A stretch of DNA of 64,000 nt, from contig NZ_CP036274.1 of assembly GCF_007747655.1 (NCBI RefSeq), positions 2,914,001 to 2,978,000 of the forward strand, written 5' to 3'. The notes beneath the pieces were generated by a model. That model saw nothing but the letters and a program-made list of their open reading frames with translations, made no database searches and was not told the origin of the DNA. The DNA comes from Anatilimnocola aggregata. Lineage in GTDB: Bacteria; Planctomycetota; Planctomycetia; Pirellulales; Pirellulaceae. A program made the position numbers and the translations under genes. Below are positions 53,150 through 62,062 of the stretch, one piece after another (positions within the stretch are counted from its first letter, which is position 1; every line of letters starts with the position of its first letter).

Positions 53150-55273
53150 CTACCAACGTTCGCCGCGGCGACCGTAACGGCGCAAAAAAGGTCGCGGCTC
53201 GAAAGGCTCGCGACCGAATGATTCGCGAAGTCGCTCCTGAGGGTTCTCATCAACTAGGCTTTCAATTTCTGCTGGCAGTTGGTTTTGCCCTACTTGTTCG
53301 CGGGCCCCATGCTCGGTGCTTACCAAGATAATCGGCGCGCTTTTGTCAGCCGCTGACCGTGAGTCGTGCCATTCCCACGGAGGCGTCGCCCAATTGCCTG
53401 GGCGAGGTGGGCGTGGGCCGAAGCCAGCCCCCCAACCACGTCCTAGTGCGCGCCACGAAGGTCGCAGTACACCTTCCAAACTCCAGTCGTGACCGTTGTG
53501 GTTGTAGGCATCGCTACCAAAGCGATGGAACTTGCCGCCGTCGTCCCGCGCATCGGGCCCGGTGCTGTAGAGCACATAGCTGTACTTCAGCGGACGATAA
53601 AGGAGGGGCTGTTGCGTGAACGGATCGAGGGGCATCATTGCCAGGATGTGCGGCACGAGTTCCTTGAGCGATGTCGGCAGGCGATCGTGCTGGTGGCGGA
53701 ACAAACGCAGGGCCAGGTCGGTCGATAAGAGCCGTCGCTGGGCCGCTTCGCGGTTATAAGGCTGGGCCAGGGTGTGATAGCCATTGCTCTCGGTGCTGGG
53801 AATGCTGAGAGCGCCTTGCACGACGGTTTCGAGCCGGTGCCGCCAGCCGTGGGCAACGTCGGTCCAGTAGCGATCGCGAGCATTCGTTACTTCAGGATGC
53901 TCGGCCGCCGCATCAAGCGCGTCGAGGACATTCAAGATGGTCGGCAGTGAAGTGGGGGGCAAATGGTCGCGAAACTGCGCCAGATGAACCAACCCCAGGC
54001 TCTTGATGGCACCAGCCGCCTGCGCGTGAATGCAGATGCCGCCGCGCGAGAGATGATTTCCCAGACGCAACGTCGCCAGGTCGAACTCGATGCCGCGTTG
54101 CACGTTGCCATCGCGATAAGCCGACTCGGCTTCACGCGACCAGCGACGGGCCAAGCCGCGCAGCGTCGATAGTTGCGCATTTTGCGTTTCTAGCGAACCC
54201 TCGTCGGCGCGCCGCTTCAGATCCAAGGCAACGCAACCGGGCTGCTTTACGAGTCGCAGCGAGTGGTCGTAAATCGCTGCGACGCGCGTCGAAAAATTCG
54301 TATTCGGGTGACGCCCTTCGAGTTCACTCAGCGTGTATTCGCCGACTCCCATCGTCTCTAACTCGGTGCCAACGGCGACTAACTCCGGCAGCACATTGTT
54401 GCGAATGTGAGGTGCCGTAACTTCCGGCGGGCCCACAAACATGGCCATGTACAGCACCACGACGGGCGAAAACGTCAGAGCAGCAACCGAGCCGACTAGC
54501 CGCCGCCGCTTTTGAAACAGTTCGTTCTGATCGATAACTTGCCAGCACCAGCGCACCAGCCAGAGTCCCACCAGCAGCAGTGTGGTAAAGAACAAATAAA
54601 ACTCGCCAATCGGAGTCCATGTTAAGTGCTGCGGTCCCGCGACTCCAAGCAGATACAGGGCCTGCAAACCGTCGCCCCAGGTCGATTCAAACACAATACC
54701 CAGCGACACGCAGATGAACATGGCGATCGCCCACACCGAACCGCCACGCAGGCCAACCACGCCGAGGCTGATAAAGCTGATTGCAAAGAGCAGTGCCAGG
54801 TCGAAGCATAAGCCGGTCCAGGAGAAGTTCAGGTTGCGCCACGGCAACTGCACCAGTACTCCCAGTGTCACGGCAATGACCGTCATTCCCAGCCAGGCAT
54901 CGCAGAGCGAAATTTTCCAGCGTTTGTTGCGGGCAGTCTTCGCTGTGGCTGTCTGCTTGGATTTGGCAGTCTCTTTCGCTGGAACAAGCTTCGCCGGAAC
55001 AATTCCCAGGCCCGCTTCCCAGCGCTGGCGCAAGCTGGCAGCAGCAATTGCCAGGGCCAGCACGAGCGGGAAGAGCATCACTAGCGGCTCGTAAGCGCGG
55101 ATGGGAAGCAATAGGACCAACGGCGCGCAGAGGAGCGAGACGCGCCAGAACCAAGGCAATCGACTCAGCCCAGCCAGGATCGCGGCCCAGCAGATGCCAC
55201 CAGCCGTGAGGGCTAGCGCAACCACATGAACCTGGATGGCAATGGACTGTAAGGTGGTAATTTCGTCAGGCAT
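53150..55273 (-). CDS. Large membrane protein of unknown function
   Basis: The 707-residue product has several membrane helices in the first ~300 residues (VHVVALALTAGGICWAAILA, LLCAPLVLLLPIRAYEPLVM, FFTTLLLVGLWLVRWCWQVI). The rest is soluble, with Arg-rich and Pro-rich stretches toward the end (GWGAGFGPRPPRPGNWATP). SLKELVPHILAMMPLDPFTQ with YVLYSTGPDARDDGG resembles planctomycete proteins with a small prepilin-like C-terminal region. AAGGGA precedes the ATG at 55273. Function unknown. Confidence 0.8.
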   Translation of the reverse strand: MPDEITTLQSIAIQVHVVALALTAGGICWAAILAGLSRLPWFWRVSLLCAPLVLLLPIRAYEPLVMLFPLVLALAIAAASLRQRWEAGLGIVPAKLVPAKETAKSKQTATAKTARNKRWKISLCDAWLGMTVIAVTLGVLVQLPWRNLNFSWTGLCFDLALLFAISFISLGVVGLRGGSVWAIAMFICVSLGIVFESTWGDGLQALYLLGVAGPQHLTWTPIGEFYLFFTTLLLVGLWLVRWCWQVIDQNELFQKRRRLVGSVAALTFSPVVVLYMAMFVGPPEVTAPHIRNNVLPELVAVGTELETMGVGEYTLSELEGRHPNTNFSTRVAAIYDHSLRLVKQPGCVALDLKRRADEGSLETQNAQLSTLRGLARRWSREAESAYRDGNVQRGIEFDLATLRLGNHLSRGGICIHAQAAGAIKSLGLVHLAQFRDHLPPTSLPTILNVLDALDAAAEHPEVTNARDRYWTDVAHGWRHRLETVVQGALSIPSTESNGYHTLAQPYNREAAQRRLLSTDLALRLFRHQHDRLPTSLKELVPHILAMMPLDPFTQQPLLYRPLKYSYVLYSTGPDARDDGGKFHRFGSDAYNHNGHDWSLEGVLRPSWRALGRGWGAGFGPRPPRPGNWATPPWEWHDSRSAADKSAPIILVSTEHGAREQVGQNQLPAEIESLVDENPQERLRESFGREPFEPRPFLRRYGRRGERW

Positions 55274-55491
55274 AACGATCCCTTTCAAGCGAACTGAATC
55301 ATCACTAACGAGACTGGCTCATCGTGATTAGTTCAGTTTGCAGCCCTGGAGTTAACTCCTCGCGCACGAAAAATTAAGCTCCTGGAATGGTCAACGACTC
55401 CATCGCCCGGTTGTTACGGTGGCCCGTTGTCATGCCTCGACTCACACTCTCTAGGAAGAAATGCGAGCCGACTTTACTCATTTGTAATTTT

Positions 55492-55989
55492 CTAATTGTC
55501 CGCCAACATGCGACCTTCTAACCCTTCGATGGCTGTTCGCACCTCGTTGGGAATCAACGCCGGCCGCTGCGTCTGATAGTTAAACACCACAATCACGGAA
55601 GAGGACTCGGCGACGATGGCGTTTTGCGCATTACTTACAATCGCGTGCTCCATGGAGAGGCTGGTTTTACCCAGACGGGTGATTCGCGTACCGATCAGCA
55701 CGCTATCGGGAAAGTGCAACTGCCGTTTGTAGTTACACTCGATTTGCGCGAGGATCGGGCCCAGTACGGTCGGGTTCAGCCAAGCGGCGAGCCCCAAACG
55801 CTGGAGATAGGCAACTCGCGCTGATTCGCACCAGCGAAAGTAGACGGTGTTATTCACGTGACCGAGTGCGTCTTGATCGCCCCATTGCACGGGCCAATCA
55901 ATTACGACCGGAAAACCCTTTAATAGCTCGCTTGTTGCCAGCTGCCCGAGAGGGAGTTTTCTGTCGTCACGATCTGCTCCAGCATTCAT
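55492..55989 (-). CDS. Acyl-CoA thioesterase (4HBT hotdog fold)
   Basis: The 165-residue product has the hotdog-fold pattern WPVQWGDQDALGHVNNTVYF with the catalytic Asp, followed by CESARVAYLQRLG and IECNYKRQLHFPDSVLIGTR. Such enzymes hydrolyse acyl-CoA esters. The ATG at 55989 is preferred over the longer frame. It stands alone in its transcript. Confidence 0.87.
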   Translation of the reverse strand: MNAGADRDDRKLPLGQLATSELLKGFPVVIDWPVQWGDQDALGHVNNTVYFRWCESARVAYLQRLGLAAWLNPTVLGPILAQIECNYKRQLHFPDSVLIGTRITRLGKTSLSMEHAIVSNAQNAIVAESSSVIVVFNYQTQRPALIPNEVRTAIEGLEGRMLADN

Positions 55990-56727
55990 GCGCGTCTCGT
56001 TCTTCCTGAACGCTTTCGATTTTGAGGTGTACTCAAAAAAGGTGGTCAAAATAGTTGCTTTGTCAGTTCAACTGACACGAAGAAGCACTTTTTCGCCGCT
56101 GCGCGGTCATTCCGCTACGAGAGAGGTTCCGTCCGAGGGAGGTGGGTGAGATTCGGGCGGGTTGCAGTCGCGACCGGGGAGAAGATAGTCGCGGTACAGT
56201 TTGAGGCGGGTTCCAATCTTGACCACTATACGCGACTGACCTCGAAAAGGAAACCAGACCAGAAACCAAGTGCTCCGTTCCAAGTGCTAAGTTCTGAGGC
56301 AAGAGCTGAAGGTGAGGAACTTAACTGTCTGTCGGCTAGTAGTTTAAGGGGCTTCGTGTCGGACTCCAAATTGCTCCCTTTGCTCTTTCCTTCATTAAAC
56401 TTTGAATCTTAAACCAGAAACCTCAAACCCTTCCCGGCGACCACTGCTAGCAATTTCCTGTCTCACAACTCTGAACTTTGATCTCCGCGCTTCGAATACC
56501 CCGCTGCCATTCCGGCAGCCAATCCGCAATTGACCATTTTCACTGGTCGCAATAAACTTCTGGGGCTGAGCAAGTTGCGCCAATCTGACGAGATTGCTGC
56601 AACCTCGGGCAGGACTTTTGCATTACCACCACGGATTGCGCCAGAGCTGGCAAGATGTCACTCTGTGCTGGGGAACCACGGCCCAGCCCAAGCGCGTGCT
56701 AAATACTCTTTGCGACTGATGTGAAGT
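55990..56727. other. Gene-poor stretch upstream of secA
   Basis: About 740 nt with no convincing gene. The secA promoter should lie near its end. Only short open frames without motifs occur. Confidence 0.45.
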
Positions 56728-59700
56728 ATGGACTTACTAGAGCGGACCTGGGAATCGTTTGGCCAGTTTTTCGGCGGCCTGCTGTCTGGGTTCGAGCGCG
56801 GCGTAACAGCCATGTTCGGTACGTCCAACGCGCGGCTCATTCGCAAGATGTATGCCCGGGTCGAAGGAATTAATGAACTCGAGCCGCGCTTTCAGGCGAT
56901 GTCCGATGCGGAATTGAAAGAACAGACGATCAAGTTTCGCCAACGGCTGAAAGCGGGCGAGTCGCTCGACGACATCCTCGTCGAAGCCTTTGCCGTCGCC
57001 CGCGAAGGTGGCCGCCGCTATCTCGGCATGCGTCACTACGACGTACAAATGGTCGGTGGCATGGTGCTGCACAGTGGTGCCATCGCCGAAATGGTGACTG
57101 GTGAAGGCAAGACTCTCGTCGCCACGTTGCCTGCCTATCTGAACGCCATTGAAGGGAAGGGTGTGCACGTCGTTACCGTGAACGACTACCTCGCCCGCCG
57201 CGATATGGAATGGATGGCGCCGCTCTATATGGGGCTCGGTCTCACCGTCGGTGCGATTCAAAGCGATATGGAAGTCGACGAGCGTCAAGCGGCCTACGAC
57301 TGCGATATCACCTACGGCACGAACAACGAGTTTGGCTTCGATTACCTGCGCGATAACATGCGTCCCGCTGCCCGCGGCGACGATCGCTTTCCCAAGCCGC
57401 TGCAGCAATCGCAAAAGCATCTTAACTTCGCGATCATCGACGAAGTCGACAACATTCTCGTCGACGAAGCTCGTACTCCGCTCATCATCAGCGGGCCGGC
57501 GTTTCAGAATGTTGCCAAGTATGCCGAAGCCGACCGCGTCGCGCGTCAGCTGAAGCGTGAAACGCATTTCGTCGTGAACGAAAAAGATCACAATGTCAGC
57601 TTGACTGACGATGGCGTGCGCGAGGCCGAACGGCTGGCCGGCGTCGAGAGCTTTTACACTGCAGACAATATGGAGTGGCCGCATCTTATCGATAACGCCC
57701 TCAAGGCTCACTACTTGTATCAGCTCGATGTGCGCTACGTGGTGAAAGAGGGTAAGGTCATCATCGTCGACGAGTTCACGGGCCGCTTGATGGATGGCCG
57801 CCAGTGGAGCGATGGTTTGCACCAGGCCGTCGAAGCCAAAGAAGGGGTCAAGATCAAGGAAGAAACGCAGACGCTGGCCACCATCACGCTGCAAAACTTC
57901 TTCAAGCTTTACAACAAGCTCTGCGGTATGACTGGCACGGCCATGACCGAAGCCAGCGAATTTTGGAAGATCTACAAGCTCGACGTGATCGCGATTCCGA
58001 CAAACCGCGGCATGCAGCGGATCGAATTTCCCGATGCCATCTATCGTACCGAAAAGGAAAAGTTCATCGCGGTGGCCGACGACATCGAACGCGTCCACAA
58101 GTACGACACGGTCGTGCTCAAGACGGGCGAAGAGCTCGTGGGTCTCATCCTCAAAGAGACCGACGACAATATCCAATATCAGCCCAAGGAAACGCGCGAC
58201 GTCGAAACGATCGAACGCGCGAAGATCGATCACCTGGAGTATCGCGGCCGGCCGGTACTCATCGGTACCGTCTCGATCGAGAAGAGCGAACGAATTGCCG
58301 CGATGCTGGAAAAACGCGGTGTGAAGCACCAGGTGCTCAATGCCAAGCATCACAAGCGCGAAGCCGACATTGTGGCGCAAGCCGGCCGCCTCGGCGCTGT
58401 GACCATTGCCACGAACATGGCTGGCCGCGGTACCGACATCATTCTCGGCGGCAATGCCGAAACGATGGCCTGGGCCAAGCTGCAAGACAAGTACGCCACT
58501 CGCCTCGACGTGCCGCATGCCGAGTGGGACGCGCTCACGCGCGAGATTGAAGAAAAAGAGCAGATGAAGCCGGAAGGCGTAAAGGTCAAGGAACTCGGCG
58601 GCCTGTACGTCATTGGCACCGAGCGCCACGAAGCTCGCCGCATCGACTTGCAACTCCGCGGTCGCTGCGGTCGCCAAGGCGATCCCGGTAGCAGCCGTTT
58701 CTTCTTGTCGCTCGAAGATGACCTGATGCGGATCTTCGCCGGCCAATGGGTGAAGTCGGTGCTCGATTGGCTGGGCATGAAGGAAGGCGAGCGAATCGAA
58801 CACCCGATGGTCAGCCGCCGTATTTCGGCCGTGCAAAAGAAGATGGAAGAGCGGAACTTCGAAATCCGCAAAAACTTGCTCGAATACGACGAAGTAATGG
58901 ACGAACAGCGGAAGCGGGTTTATCGCTTTCGGCAGAACATTCTCGATGGCGAAAATTGCCGCGATGTCATCCTGAACATGGTTCGCAAGCAAGTGAACCA
59001 GAATGTCGAATCGTTCCTGAAACGCGATTATGGTCCGGGTGTCTTCGCCGCCTTTGCCGCCACTCGCCTGGCTGCCACCTTCGAAGCTCGCGATTTCAAC
59101 GGCATGGACTTCCCTGCTGCCGAAATGTTTGCCCTGAGTGAAGCGACCCGTTCGGCCGAAACGCACGTGCAGGACGGCCTCGATGAAAACTTGCCCGAAG
59201 GTACCGATGAAGAGGAATGGAACTGGGAAGCGATGGCCAAAATGGCCAATACTCGCTGGGGTTTGAATCTGCGCGACCGGGACTTGAAGAAGGTCGGCCG
59301 CGATCATGTTGCCGAGCATATCATCGACCTCGCTCGCGAGCGCATCAAGACGGTCGATCTGACCGAAGGGAAGCCGTTCCTCGAAGAGGATTTTGGTTAT
59401 CGCACGGTGGTCGCTTGGGCGCGGGCCAAGTTCGGTCTGGAACTCGATCTCAAGGAAATCGAGAAGCTCGACGTCTCGGCCCTTAAGAAGTACGTGGTCG
59501 ATCAGGCCGTAGCCTCATACGACCGCAAGGAAGCTGAATATCCGATCATGGCGGGCATCTATCGCTGCGGCGGTGGAGAGAAGGGGCAACTCGATCGCGA
59601 AGCCCTCATCGCCTGGGCCCGCGAGCGCTTTGACTCATCGCTCGAAGTTGACGACCTGCGCAATAAGACGCAGGCCGAGATGCTGCAGTTGTTGGCACCT

Positions 59701-60405
59701 TTGAGCCAACGGAAGCAACAGCAGGCCGAGCAGGCAATTGCAGATGTGAAGAAGCGCGTTGCCGAAGCTTATCAAAACAGCAACGGCGACGATGGCGAAG
59801 CCAAGTACCAGCCGCTGGCAACGTGGGCTGCCGAAACGCTTAAATCGGAACTGACCGCGGAAAAGATGGCCGAACTGGATCGCGACGAACTCGAACATCA
59901 ATTGCTGATCGATGTCGAAGATCGTTATCGCCCCGAGATGCGCCGCATGGAGCGCTCGGTGTTGCTGCAAGTCGTCGATAGCATGTGGAAAGACCACCTG
60001 CTGATGATGGACCGCCTGCGCAGCTCGGTGGGGCTGATGGGCTACGCCCAGATCGACCCCAAGGTCGAATACAAACGCGAAGGGATGAAGACCTTCGAGC
60101 AGATGTGGCAATCGCTCGACGACCGCGTGACGGAACTTGTCTTCAAGGTCGAACAGCTGAACGAAGACTTCGTCCGCAGCACGTTCCAGGAAACGAGCGC
60201 TCGCCACGATTCGCTGCCGGGTGCCGACGACGAACTGGAGAGTTCGCAGGAACAAACGAGCAGCGGTTCGTCCGGTACCGATACGCGGCCCGAACCGATT
60301 CGCAATCGCGGCCAGCGTGTTGGGCGGAATGACCCGTGCCCGTGCGGCAGCGGCAAGAAGTACAAGAATTGCCATATGAGAATGGGTGGCGGAGCCACTG
60401 TGTAG
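56728..60405 (+). CDS. secA: Preprotein translocase ATPase SecA (long planctomycete form)
   Basis: SecA drives Sec-dependent protein export. Nucleotide-binding fold 1 has MVTGEGKTLVATLPAYLNA (Walker A) and DEVDNILVDEARTPLIISG (Walker B). GTVSIEKSERIAAMLEKRG and NMAGRGTDIILGGNAETMAW are in fold 2, and LRGRCGRQGDPGSSRFFLSL follows. The C-terminus has the zinc SEC-C motif NDPCPCGSGKKYKNCHMR. At 1225 residues it is about 300 longer than E. coli SecA; the extra length lies mainly in the helical region after residue 800. The start is ATG with weak upstream signal. Confidence 0.97.
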   Translation: MDLLERTWESFGQFFGGLLSGFERGVTAMFGTSNARLIRKMYARVEGINELEPRFQAMSDAELKEQTIKFRQRLKAGESLDDILVEAFAVAREGGRRYLGMRHYDVQMVGGMVLHSGAIAEMVTGEGKTLVATLPAYLNAIEGKGVHVVTVNDYLARRDMEWMAPLYMGLGLTVGAIQSDMEVDERQAAYDCDITYGTNNEFGFDYLRDNMRPAARGDDRFPKPLQQSQKHLNFAIIDEVDNILVDEARTPLIISGPAFQNVAKYAEADRVARQLKRETHFVVNEKDHNVSLTDDGVREAERLAGVESFYTADNMEWPHLIDNALKAHYLYQLDVRYVVKEGKVIIVDEFTGRLMDGRQWSDGLHQAVEAKEGVKIKEETQTLATITLQNFFKLYNKLCGMTGTAMTEASEFWKIYKLDVIAIPTNRGMQRIEFPDAIYRTEKEKFIAVADDIERVHKYDTVVLKTGEELVGLILKETDDNIQYQPKETRDVETIERAKIDHLEYRGRPVLIGTVSIEKSERIAAMLEKRGVKHQVLNAKHHKREADIVAQAGRLGAVTIATNMAGRGTDIILGGNAETMAWAKLQDKYATRLDVPHAEWDALTREIEEKEQMKPEGVKVKELGGLYVIGTERHEARRIDLQLRGRCGRQGDPGSSRFFLSLEDDLMRIFAGQWVKSVLDWLGMKEGERIEHPMVSRRISAVQKKMEERNFEIRKNLLEYDEVMDEQRKRVYRFRQNILDGENCRDVILNMVRKQVNQNVESFLKRDYGPGVFAAFAATRLAATFEARDFNGMDFPAAEMFALSEATRSAETHVQDGLDENLPEGTDEEEWNWEAMAKMANTRWGLNLRDRDLKKVGRDHVAEHIIDLARERIKTVDLTEGKPFLEEDFGYRTVVAWARAKFGLELDLKEIEKLDVSALKKYVVDQAVASYDRKEAEYPIMAGIYRCGGGEKGQLDREALIAWARERFDSSLEVDDLRNKTQAEMLQLLAPLSQRKQQQAEQAIADVKKRVAEAYQNSNGDDGEAKYQPLATWAAETLKSELTAEKMAELDRDELEHQLLIDVEDRYRPEMRRMERSVLLQVVDSMWKDHLLMMDRLRSSVGLMGYAQIDPKVEYKREGMKTFEQMWQSLDDRVTELVFKVEQLNEDFVRSTFQETSARHDSLPGADDELESSQEQTSSGSSGTDTRPEPIRNRGQRVGRNDPCPCGSGKKYKNCHMRMGGGATV

Positions 60406-60533
60406 GGCAATGGCTCCGCGCTTAACTCACGTTTCCTATACATTTGGAAGTCGTACTCCCTCTCCCCGTTTATTCATGGGAAGAGGGGCGCGGTGAAGAG
60501 CTGAAGCTGAGTGGTTACGGCCATTGCAATTCA

Positions 60534-60573
60534 GCCCCTCACCCTAACCCTCTCCCCGGAGTACCGAGGAGAC
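60534..60573. repeat. Intergenic repeat, copy 1
   Basis: GCCCCTCACCCTAACCCTCT followed by CCCCGGAGTACCGAGGAGA. A near-copy lies at 62012-62052. A pairing GC-rich stem (CCCTCTCCCC against GGGAAGAGGGG) occurs at 60459-60490. Confidence 0.65.
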
Positions 60574-60616
60574 GGAACTAAGAGCGAAACAACACCAACC
60601 GCGAAAGGATTCGCGC

Positions 60617-61966
60617 ATGGCCTACGTGCTTAACGTTGCGTACGTGCTGCTGCTCATCGCGGCTGCTCCCTACCTGCTCTACTCACGCATTCGGCACGGC
60701 AAATATCGCGATGGCTGGCGACAAAAGCTGTGGGGCGATGTTCCCCGCCGCCGTTCGCGCCGCACGCCCTGCTTGTGGCTGCACGCAGTCAGTGTGGGCG
60801 AAGTCAATCTGCTGCAACCGTTGATTGCCCGCTGGGAGAAATCGCATCCCGATTGGGAAATTGTCATCAGCACGACGACGCAAACTGGCTACGCGCTCGC
60901 GCAAAAACGATATGCTCCGCGGATGATCTTCTATGCTCCGCTCGACTTCACCTGGTCGGTCGAAACGTCGCTCCGCATCATTCGGCCCACGATTCTCGTC
61001 TTGGCCGAACTGGAACTGTGGCCGAACTGGATCGCCGCCGCGCAGCGCGCTGGTACGAAGGTCGCCGTGATCAACGGTCGCCTCAGTGCCAAGAGCTTTC
61101 GCGGCTATTCACGCATCGCAGGTTGGCTGCACAGCACGCTGGCAGCAATCGATTTGGTGGCCGTACAGAACACCGAATATGCCGAACGATTTGTGGCATT
61201 GGGTGCGCCGGCCAAGAATGTCTGCCTTACCGGCTCGATGAAGTTCGACGGCGCGAGCATGGATCGCGGTAACCCGGCCACGCGCAAACTAAGCGCGCTC
61301 GCGGGAATTCAAGACAGCGACGTCGTCCTGCTCGCCGGCAGCACGCAAGCGCCGGAAGAGCAGATCGCGCTCGATGTGTTTCAAAAACTGTCGCCGCAGC
61401 ATCCGAATCTGAAACTGCTCATTACCCCTCGACATCCCGAGCGATTCGACGAAGTCGCGGCGCTTCTCGACCGTAGCGGGGTGCGTTGGCAGCGTCGATC
61501 GCGTCTGGAAACAGCAGGCTCTGATCCGCTTGCGCGCGTGCTGCTCATTGATGTTGTTGGTGAACTGGGAGCTTGGTGGGGCGCTTGCCAGATCGCCTTC
61601 GTCGGCGGCAGTCTCGGTCGTCGTGGTGGGCAGAACATGATCGAGCCCGCTGCGTACGGCGCGGCGATTTCATTCGGGCCCAACACCTGGAACTTCAAAG
61701 ACGTCGTGCAACTGCTGCTCGGCAAACAAGCGGCCATCGTCGTGAGGGATGCGGCCGAACTGCAGTCGTTTGTCGCACGCTGCCTGGTGGAATCAACGTT
61801 TGCATCCCATCTAGGTCAGCGGGCAAAGGAATTGGTTCTTCAGCAACAAGGGGCAACGGATCGCACCGTGACACTCTTGGAAACATTGGCGGCGAAGAAC
61901 CTCGCCCCGACGTTGCCAGCGCATCCCAGCTGGAAGAAGCATGAGAACAAGAGACGAGCGGGGTAG
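60617..61966 (+). CDS. waaA: 3-deoxy-D-manno-octulosonic acid transferase
   Basis: WaaA (KdtA) adds Kdo sugars to lipid A, so the cell has an outer membrane with LPS. The N-terminal membrane segment (NVAYVLLLIAAAPYLLYSRI) is followed by the glycosyltransferase-B fold: LHAVSVGEVNLLQPLI has the catalytic Glu, LAELELWPNWIAAAQRAG and KVAVINGRLS are conserved, and GSTQAPEE with FVGGSLGRRGGQNMIEPAAY forms the CMP-binding site. Length 449 residues is normal. AAAGGA precedes the ATG. Confidence 0.95.
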   Translation: MAYVLNVAYVLLLIAAAPYLLYSRIRHGKYRDGWRQKLWGDVPRRRSRRTPCLWLHAVSVGEVNLLQPLIARWEKSHPDWEIVISTTTQTGYALAQKRYAPRMIFYAPLDFTWSVETSLRIIRPTILVLAELELWPNWIAAAQRAGTKVAVINGRLSAKSFRGYSRIAGWLHSTLAAIDLVAVQNTEYAERFVALGAPAKNVCLTGSMKFDGASMDRGNPATRKLSALAGIQDSDVVLLAGSTQAPEEQIALDVFQKLSPQHPNLKLLITPRHPERFDEVAALLDRSGVRWQRRSRLETAGSDPLARVLLIDVVGELGAWWGACQIAFVGGSLGRRGGQNMIEPAAYGAAISFGPNTWNFKDVVQLLLGKQAAIVVRDAAELQSFVARCLVESTFASHLGQRAKELVLQQQGATDRTVTLLETLAAKNLAPTLPAHPSWKKHENKRRAG

Positions 61967-62011
61967 TAAGAGTTCAGGATATACGAGCCGACGAAGTCCT
62001 TAGTAGAGCAG

Positions 62012-62052
62012 GCCCCTCACGCCAACCCCCTCCCCGGAGTACCGAGGCGAGG
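62012..62052. repeat. Intergenic repeat, copy 2
   Basis: GCCCCTCACGCCAACCCCCT followed by CCCCGGAGTACCGAGG; about 85-90 % identical to the copy at 60534. The copies flank the waaA gene. Confidence 0.65.
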
Positions 62053-62062
62053 AAGTTAGGAA

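Noticed and set aside
56737-59319. 860-codon open frame opposite secA
   Set aside because: It runs antisense to a clear secA gene; the composition is a shadow of the codon pattern and no motifs appear.
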